5,061 bases of DNA, taken from Deltaproteobacteria bacterium (GTDB lineage: Bacteria > Myxococcota_A > UBA9160 > SMWR01). Location: positions 1 through 5,061 of the forward strand of contig JAJDAM010000387.1 in the NCBI GenBank assembly GCA_029261905.1, read 5' to 3'. Each line of letters begins with the position of its first letter. Positions within the stretch are counted from its first letter, which is position 1. Below, piece by piece: positions 1-5,061 of this stretch. Both the position numbers and the translations under genes were made by a program. The notes under the pieces are model-generated. The model did not search any database. It saw only the letters and a program-made list of their open reading frames with translations, and was not told the DNA's origin.

Positions 1-100
1 CGCCTCCGCTTCCGAAGTATCGCGAATCAGGGCTAGGCGAAGGTTCGGAGACCCAGCGACCCAACGGACAGACCCAAAGACAGGGACCAGGAGAAAACAG
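1..100 (+). other. Leader region upstream of the oxidoreductase gene; left edge of window
   Basis: No gene can be assigned with confidence here. Frame 1 reads 11 codons from the edge to a TAG at 34-36, which could be the tail of an upstream plus-strand gene. Frame 2, the oxidoreductase frame, has no stop back to the edge, and frame 3 is open to a TGA at 108-110, so any of these could carry upstream coding sequence. The hexamer GACCCA occurs three times (50-55, 58-63, 71-76), with start-to-start spacings of 8 and 13 bases. I see no convincing -35/-10 pair. Confidence 0.4.
89..93 (+). promoter_or_regulatory. Ribosome-binding site of the oxidoreductase gene
   Basis: AGGAG lies 7 bases before the ATG at 101. 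This supports that start, even though the frame stays open upstream to the window edge. It is also the first ATG in the frame. Confidence 0.8.
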
Positions 101-1120
101 ATGGCATTGAAAATTGGTATGCAACTCGGATATTGGGGGGCCGGCCCGCCGGCGGATCTGATCGGCGTTGCGAAGGAGGCGGAGAGCCTCGGATACGACT
201 CGATCTACACGGCCGAGGCCTGGGGTTCGGACGCATTCACGCCGCTGGCGTGGATCGGGGCGCACACCAGCAAGATCCGCCTCGGTACCTCGGTGGTTCA
301 GCTTTCGGCGCGAACGCCGACCGCGACCGCGATGGCGACTCTGACGCTCGATCACCTCTCGAAGGGCCGGGTGATCCTGGGGCTCGGCGTCTCGGGTCCC
401 CAGGTGGTCGAGGGCTGGTACGGTGCGCCGTTCTCGAAACCCCTGGCGCGAACGCGTGAGTACATCGACATCGTTCGGCAGGTGTTGCGCCGAGAGGCGC
501 CGGTCACGAGCGCGGGTCCCCACTATCCGCTGCCCTACACGGGGGAGAACGCGTGGGGAATGGGCAAGCCGTTACGCTCGATCACCCATCCGCTTCGCGC
601 CGACGTCCCGATCTTCATGGGCGCAGAGGGGCCGAAGAACGTCGCGCTTGCGGCAGAGATCGCCGACGGTTGGCTGCCGCTCTACTACTCGCCGTACCGC
701 CCGGAGGTCTACGCGGACTCGTTGAAGAACGCGAAGCCCGGCTTCGAGATCGCGCAGATGGCGATCTTCAACGTGGCCGACGATGTCGAGACGGGCCTGA
801 TGCCCGTCAAGGCGATGCTCGGCTTCTACATCGGCGGGATGGGCTCGAAGAAGCGCAACTTCCACATGGAACTGATGAGCCGGATGGGATACGAGGCCGA
901 GGCGCAGAAGATCCAGGAGCTGTTCTTCGAGGGCAAGCGAGCCGAGGCGATCGCCAGCGTGCCGGACCAGTTTGCCGACGAGATTTCGCTCGTCGGGCCG
1001 ATCGACCGGATCAAGGATCGTCTCGCGGCGTGGCGCGAGACACCGGTGACCTCGCTGTTGATCGGAACCCAGGACAAAGAGCAACTGCGGTTGTTCGCCG
1101 AGCTCGTACTCGGCGGCTGA
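101..1120 (+). CDS. LLM-class F420-dependent oxidoreductase, Rv3520c-like
   Basis: This 339-residue protein is a luciferase-like monooxygenase (LLM) family TIM barrel, predicted cytoplasmic, expected to use reduced or oxidised coenzyme F420 rather than FMN. It opens with a first beta strand (KIGMQLGYWG, residues 4-13). Then come TAEAWGSDAFTPLAW (37-51), RLGTSVVQLSARTPTATAMA (60-79), LDHLSKGRVILGLGVSGPQ (83-101) with VEGWYG close behind, LARTREYIDIVRQVL (115-129), and GAEGPKNVALAAEIADGW (174-191). The C-terminal part (about 235-339) has the GGMG and LVGP segments typical of this subgroup. Motif order and length match the Rv3520c-like F420 subgroup of the LLM superfamily, known from mycobacteria and other F420 producers. 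The physiological substrate of that subgroup is not established, so no specific reaction is assigned. No signal peptide or membrane segment is seen. The start at 101 is backed by AGGAG 7 bases upstream. The gene converges on glnS, stop to stop, with a 9-base gap. Cofactor choice is inferred from family resemblance; FMN use cannot be excluded from sequence alone. Confidence 0.93.
   Translation: MALKIGMQLGYWGAGPPADLIGVAKEAESLGYDSIYTAEAWGSDAFTPLAWIGAHTSKIRLGTSVVQLSARTPTATAMATLTLDHLSKGRVILGLGVSGPQVVEGWYGAPFSKPLARTREYIDIVRQVLRREAPVTSAGPHYPLPYTGENAWGMGKPLRSITHPLRADVPIFMGAEGPKNVALAAEIADGWLPLYYSPYRPEVYADSLKNAKPGFEIAQMAIFNVADDVETGLMPVKAMLGFYIGGMGSKKRNFHMELMSRMGYEAEAQKIQELFFEGKRAEAIASVPDQFADEISLVGPIDRIKDRLAAWRETPVTSLLIGTQDKEQLRLFAELVLGG
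1096..1115. terminator. Possible bidirectional hairpin at the convergent gene ends
   Basis: CGCCGAG (1096-1102) and CTCGGCG (1109-1115) form a perfect 7-bp stem with a 6-base loop. The repeat lies inside the last codons of the oxidoreductase gene and just past the end of glnS as read on the minus strand. Only nine bases separate the two stop codons, so any terminator must lie within coding sequence. Neither strand has a clear T-tract directly after the stem, so this is not a canonical intrinsic terminator. In GC-rich DNA encoding FAELVLGG it may be chance. Confidence 0.3.
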
Positions 1121-1129
1121 ACGGAGGCG

Positions 1130-2830
<1,701 letters not shown>

Positions 2831-2935
2831 CGGGCTCCTCGCGCGTATCGGGCGCAGGCAGACCATAGCGCCACGCGCCGCGCGAGCCCGCGCTAGATCG
2901 GCGCCGAAGGTCAGAATCCCTGGCGCGCCGGCCTC
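2831..2935 (-). other. Gap between membrane-protein gene and glnS, with several GC-rich dyads
   Basis: This 105-base gap contains four dyads. TCGGCGCCGA (2898-2907) is a perfect 10-bp palindrome. GGCGCGCC (2922-2929) is a perfect 8-bp palindrome. GCGCG/CGCGC (2880-2893) is a 5-bp stem with a 4-base loop. TAGCGC (2866-2871) pairs with GCGCTA (2890-2895) as a wider, mutually exclusive inverted repeat. None is followed by a T-tract on the minus strand, so I do not call an intrinsic terminator. I see no good promoter hexamer pair. The gap is long enough for a glnS promoter, but this is not shown by the sequence. Confidence 0.4.
2835..2840 (-). promoter_or_regulatory. Ribosome-binding site of glnS (decides the start)
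   Basis: Read on the minus strand, GAGGAG sits 4 bases before the ATG at 2830. The alternative in-frame ATG at 2866 is preceded by GC-rich sequence with no purine-rich site, so 2830 is the better start. Confidence 0.8.
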
Positions 2936-5032
2936 TCAGGCTGCCGCAGGCGAGCTCTCATGGCGGCTTCGGAATAACATTCCGAGGAAGAACAGTACGG
3001 CGACTGCACTGACGGCTTCCCCCAGCTGGAGGCCCGGCGGCAGATAGCGGAAATCGACGTTCACCTTGCCGGCTGGGATCTCGACCAGCCGGAACATCCC
3101 GTTGGCCCGTTCGATCGGGGCGGGCGTATCGTCGACCCGGGCCGTCCATCCCGGAGCCCAGGTATCGAAGAGCACCAGCCAACCGGGCTGGTCGGTCCGC
3201 ACTTCGAGCGAAATGCGCGTGTTCGAGCGGTGAAGCGCGCGGACGCCGCAAGACGGTGCGGCAGTGGCGTCTGCCGGGCCGACGGCGCGCTCGACGGCCG
3301 CCGCGACGCGGGGATCGAAAGTCGGCTCGGCCACGAGTGCCAGCGCGTGGTCCGAACTCTCGGCCGAAACCAGCTGTGTCACGCACACTGCGCGCGGCAG
3401 CGGCGTCGGGTTCGCGTACACGAACGATACGCCGTGACGTCCAATGAACTCATAGCCGCCCGATTTGAGTCGATGGCTCATGAACAGCCGTGCGACGCCG
3501 AGTTCGTTCATCTCGTTTCGCACCAGACGCTTGTAGGTAGGAACCTTCCAAGCCAGCTTGGGCTCGCCATAGCCGGTGCTCGACAGCCCCCCGAACCGCA
3601 TCGGCAGATTTCGCGAAAGCGGAAGGGCGGCAAAGCGTTCGAGCAGTGCTGGTTCCGGTGTCGACTCGACCGCTGCTGGCGCGATCCACTGGCCCGATGC
3701 GTAGAACCGATACGGGAAGCCCACAGCGTCGACCGCGTCGTTTGGAAACTCGTTCAGCACAGTCGGTTGAACTTCGTAGATGGATGAAGGCCCGGTCGGA
3801 GCGGTCTTCCAGCAGACTACGATCAGCTCCAGGCACGCCAACCCAGCCGCAGTGACGACTACACCTCGCGGAATCGACCGACGCGAAAGCGCATCCCGAA
3901 AGGCCAGCGAAGCAAACGCTACCGCGGCGAACGCCGCAGGAAACATGAAGCGAACCGGAGACCGAAGACTCTCGAGCACCGGGATCGCGCCGCTGATCTC
4001 GTACGCAAACGGTCCCGCCAACGCCAACCACAGGCACACGACGAACGAGCCGAGAAAGAACACGGCGCGAGCGTCGATGGCGATCGGCCCGTGGGAGCGG
4101 CGGCGAATACGCGCGACCCCGCCGATGATTCCGCTGATCACGCCGCCCGCGATTCCCAGGTAGACGAACACACCCGGATACAGTTTTCCTTCCGCCCACG
4201 CGTGTGCGCCCGAAGGAAGCCATATCCCGGTGAGCGATTTTCCGAGCAGGCTGTTGGCTTCGAATACCTTGCGTGTGACCCCTTCGTCCCAGATCGAATC
4301 GCCGACCAGTGACAGCGTCGGCAGAACCTGCGGCGCCGCGATCGCGAGCCCGAGCAGCGTGGCGACACCGGTTCGAAACAGCATCGTTCCGCCCGCGTGC
4401 GCTCCATCGCGACGCCCGGTGTGGATGGCGATGGCGGCCGCGTAGGCGCCGGCAAACAGCAACGCCGGCACGAAGCGTTGGGGTCTGCCCGCCAACAGCC
4501 CGAGGCCGACCGCCGCGGCAACGATCAGGGGTCCGCGCGAGCCGGTCCGGCGACAGCGCTCGATCCCGAGCAGCAGTAGCGGCAGAAAGCAGCTCGCTGC
4601 CACTGCGTTCGGCCAGATCGCACTGGCGACCATCCGGCCCGACAGGCTGAAGGTGACACCGCCAACGAACGCCAGCAGCGGCGGAACTTCGATTTCGCAC
4701 AGGTACCGGTAGGTAAAGATTCCCAACGCGGCGAGGTGCAGCACCACGAACAGGTCGACGGCTCGATGGGCCGGCAGCGCCAGCCCGAACGGCAGCGCCA
4801 GCGGATACAGCAGGCTCGCTTCACCGTTGGCGTGAAGTGGGTAACCGGCGCGGATGTTCGGGGTCCACCAGGGCCACTCGCCGTTTGCAACCGACTGCGC
4901 GGCAAAGTGCCAGAACGGAACGTGCTCGAAGTACGTGTCGAGGTGGTAGATCGACTGTCCACCGAACAATACGGGCGCAAATCCAACGGCCACGAGTGCT
5001 GCGATCCCGAGCATGATCGTCCACCCGTTCAT
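2936..5032 (-). CDS. YfhO-family polytopic membrane protein (GT-C-like, probable envelope glycosylation role)
   Basis: This 698-residue integral membrane protein resembles the YfhO family (GT-C-like fold). Hydrophobic segments lie near residues 5-24, 91-110, 117-135, 139-157, 168-204 (probably two), 219-240, 284-305, 322-340, 361-378, 389-408 and 669-687, giving about 11-12 membrane passes. The first predicted outer loop carries D32 (in YHLDTYFEHVPF), then GEWPWWTPNIRAGYPL (51-66) and a further YPL, the family's aromatic/proline-rich signature. An acidic residue in this loop is typical of GT-C enzymes using lipid-linked sugar donors. Residues about 410-665 form a large, probably extracytoplasmic domain. 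It ends in the YfhO-like segment GWLVLFDTWAPGWTARVDD (617-635), then ANGMFRLVEIPAG (643-655) and FRYLPPG, just before the last membrane helix. B. subtilis YfhO is linked to lipoteichoic acid glycosylation; the substrate here is unknown and may differ greatly. The start at 5032 is supported by GAGGAA 4 bases upstream, though the frame stays open to the window edge. The ATG overlaps a TGA of another frame, hinting at translational coupling to an upstream gene. The stop is TGA. Confidence 0.85.
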   Translation of the reverse strand: MNGWTIMLGIAALVAVGFAPVLFGGQSIYHLDTYFEHVPFWHFAAQSVANGEWPWWTPNIRAGYPLHANGEASLLYPLALPFGLALPAHRAVDLFVVLHLAALGIFTYRYLCEIEVPPLLAFVGGVTFSLSGRMVASAIWPNAVAASCFLPLLLLGIERCRRTGSRGPLIVAAAVGLGLLAGRPQRFVPALLFAGAYAAAIAIHTGRRDGAHAGGTMLFRTGVATLLGLAIAAPQVLPTLSLVGDSIWDEGVTRKVFEANSLLGKSLTGIWLPSGAHAWAEGKLYPGVFVYLGIAGGVISGIIGGVARIRRRSHGPIAIDARAVFFLGSFVVCLWLALAGPFAYEISGAIPVLESLRSPVRFMFPAAFAAVAFASLAFRDALSRRSIPRGVVVTAAGLACLELIVVCWKTAPTGPSSIYEVQPTVLNEFPNDAVDAVGFPYRFYASGQWIAPAAVESTPEPALLERFAALPLSRNLPMRFGGLSSTGYGEPKLAWKVPTYKRLVRNEMNELGVARLFMSHRLKSGGYEFIGRHGVSFVYANPTPLPRAVCVTQLVSAESSDHALALVAEPTFDPRVAAAVERAVGPADATAAPSCGVRALHRSNTRISLEVRTDQPGWLVLFDTWAPGWTARVDDTPAPIERANGMFRLVEIPAGKVNVDFRYLPPGLQLGEAVSAVAVLFFLGMLFRSRHESSPAAA

Positions 5033-5061
5033 CGCGTTCCTCGTGCCTTCCGGTGTCGCGT
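5029..5061 (-). CDS. Possible 3' end of an upstream gene, cut by the window edge
   Basis: On the minus strand, one frame is open from the window edge and ends at a TGA (5031-5029) that overlaps the YfhO-like ATG as ATGA. It encodes only ten residues, TRHRKARGTR, a basic tail with no recognisable family. ATGA overlaps are common between co-translated operon genes, and the downstream ribosome-binding site would lie inside this tail. The stretch is far too short to prove coding, and a chance open frame is quite possible. Confidence 0.3.
   Translation of the reverse strand, partial: TRHRKARGTR
5037..5042 (-). promoter_or_regulatory. Ribosome-binding site of the YfhO-like gene
   Basis: On the minus strand GAGGAA lies 4 bases before the ATG at 5032 (core AGGA with 5-base spacing). 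It supports 5032 as the start despite no in-frame stop upstream within the window. Confidence 0.7.

Noticed and set aside
572..1084. A 170-codon minus-strand frame antisense to the oxidoreductase
   Set aside because: There is no family resemblance, and it overlaps the strongly conserved LLM sequence. Chance openness is expected at this base composition.
2831..2866. A 12-residue N-terminal extension of GlnRS from the ATG at 2866
   Set aside because: There is no ribosome-binding site before 2866, whereas GAGGAG precedes the ATG at 2830. The extra residues are Arg-rich and unlike GlnRS N termini.
2866..2895. Intrinsic terminator after the YfhO-like gene
   Set aside because: The inverted repeat has a short 6-bp stem with an 18-base loop and is not followed by a T-tract on the minus strand.
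3450..4700. A 416-codon minus-strand open frame inside the YfhO-like gene in another frame
   Set aside because: The product is Arg-, Ala- and Gly-rich and low in complexity, without membrane segments or motifs. The overlapping frame has clear YfhO-like features.

Overview
This 5,061-base window is GC-rich and almost wholly coding. It looks like ordinary chromosome from a high-GC bacterium. It holds three complete genes: a plus-strand F420-type luciferase-like oxidoreductase (101-1120), a minus-strand glutaminyl-tRNA synthetase glnS (1130-2830), and a minus-strand YfhO-family polytopic membrane protein (2936-5032). The last bases (5029-5061) may hold the 3' end of a fourth, minus-strand gene overlapping the membrane-protein start by ATGA. 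I see no rRNA, tRNA, CRISPR array, insertion sequence, toxin-antitoxin pair or phage gene.

Organism. The oxidoreductase closely resembles the Rv3520c-like subgroup, best known from mycobacteria and other F420-producing bacteria. Most Actinobacteria, however, make Gln-tRNA by the indirect GatCAB route and lack GlnRS, whereas this window has a bacterial GlnRS with the E. coli specificity residues. The combination suggests a high-GC, non-actinobacterial lineage that uses F420, perhaps one of the former deltaproteobacterial groups or an uncultured relative. This is inference; the window carries no taxonomic marker that settles it.

Layout. 1-100 is the leader of the oxidoreductase gene, with a good Shine-Dalgarno. 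That gene converges with glnS, with only 9 bases between their stop codons. A perfect 7-bp GC-rich inverted repeat in the last codons of the oxidoreductase gene may help termination on either strand. 2831-2935 is the 105-base gap between the membrane-protein gene and glnS; it carries several GC-rich dyads and the glnS ribosome-binding site. The membrane-protein gene fills nearly all of the rest.

The three genes have no evident shared pathway: a redox enzyme of unknown substrate, a translation housekeeping enzyme, and a probable envelope glycosylation protein. glnS and the membrane-protein gene are co-directional and could be co-transcribed, but their functions give no reason to expect it. I did not find a convincing novel system. 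The points worth a second look are a substituted GlnRS signature motif, the tight convergent junction, the dyad-rich gap, and the truncated neighbour at the right edge.
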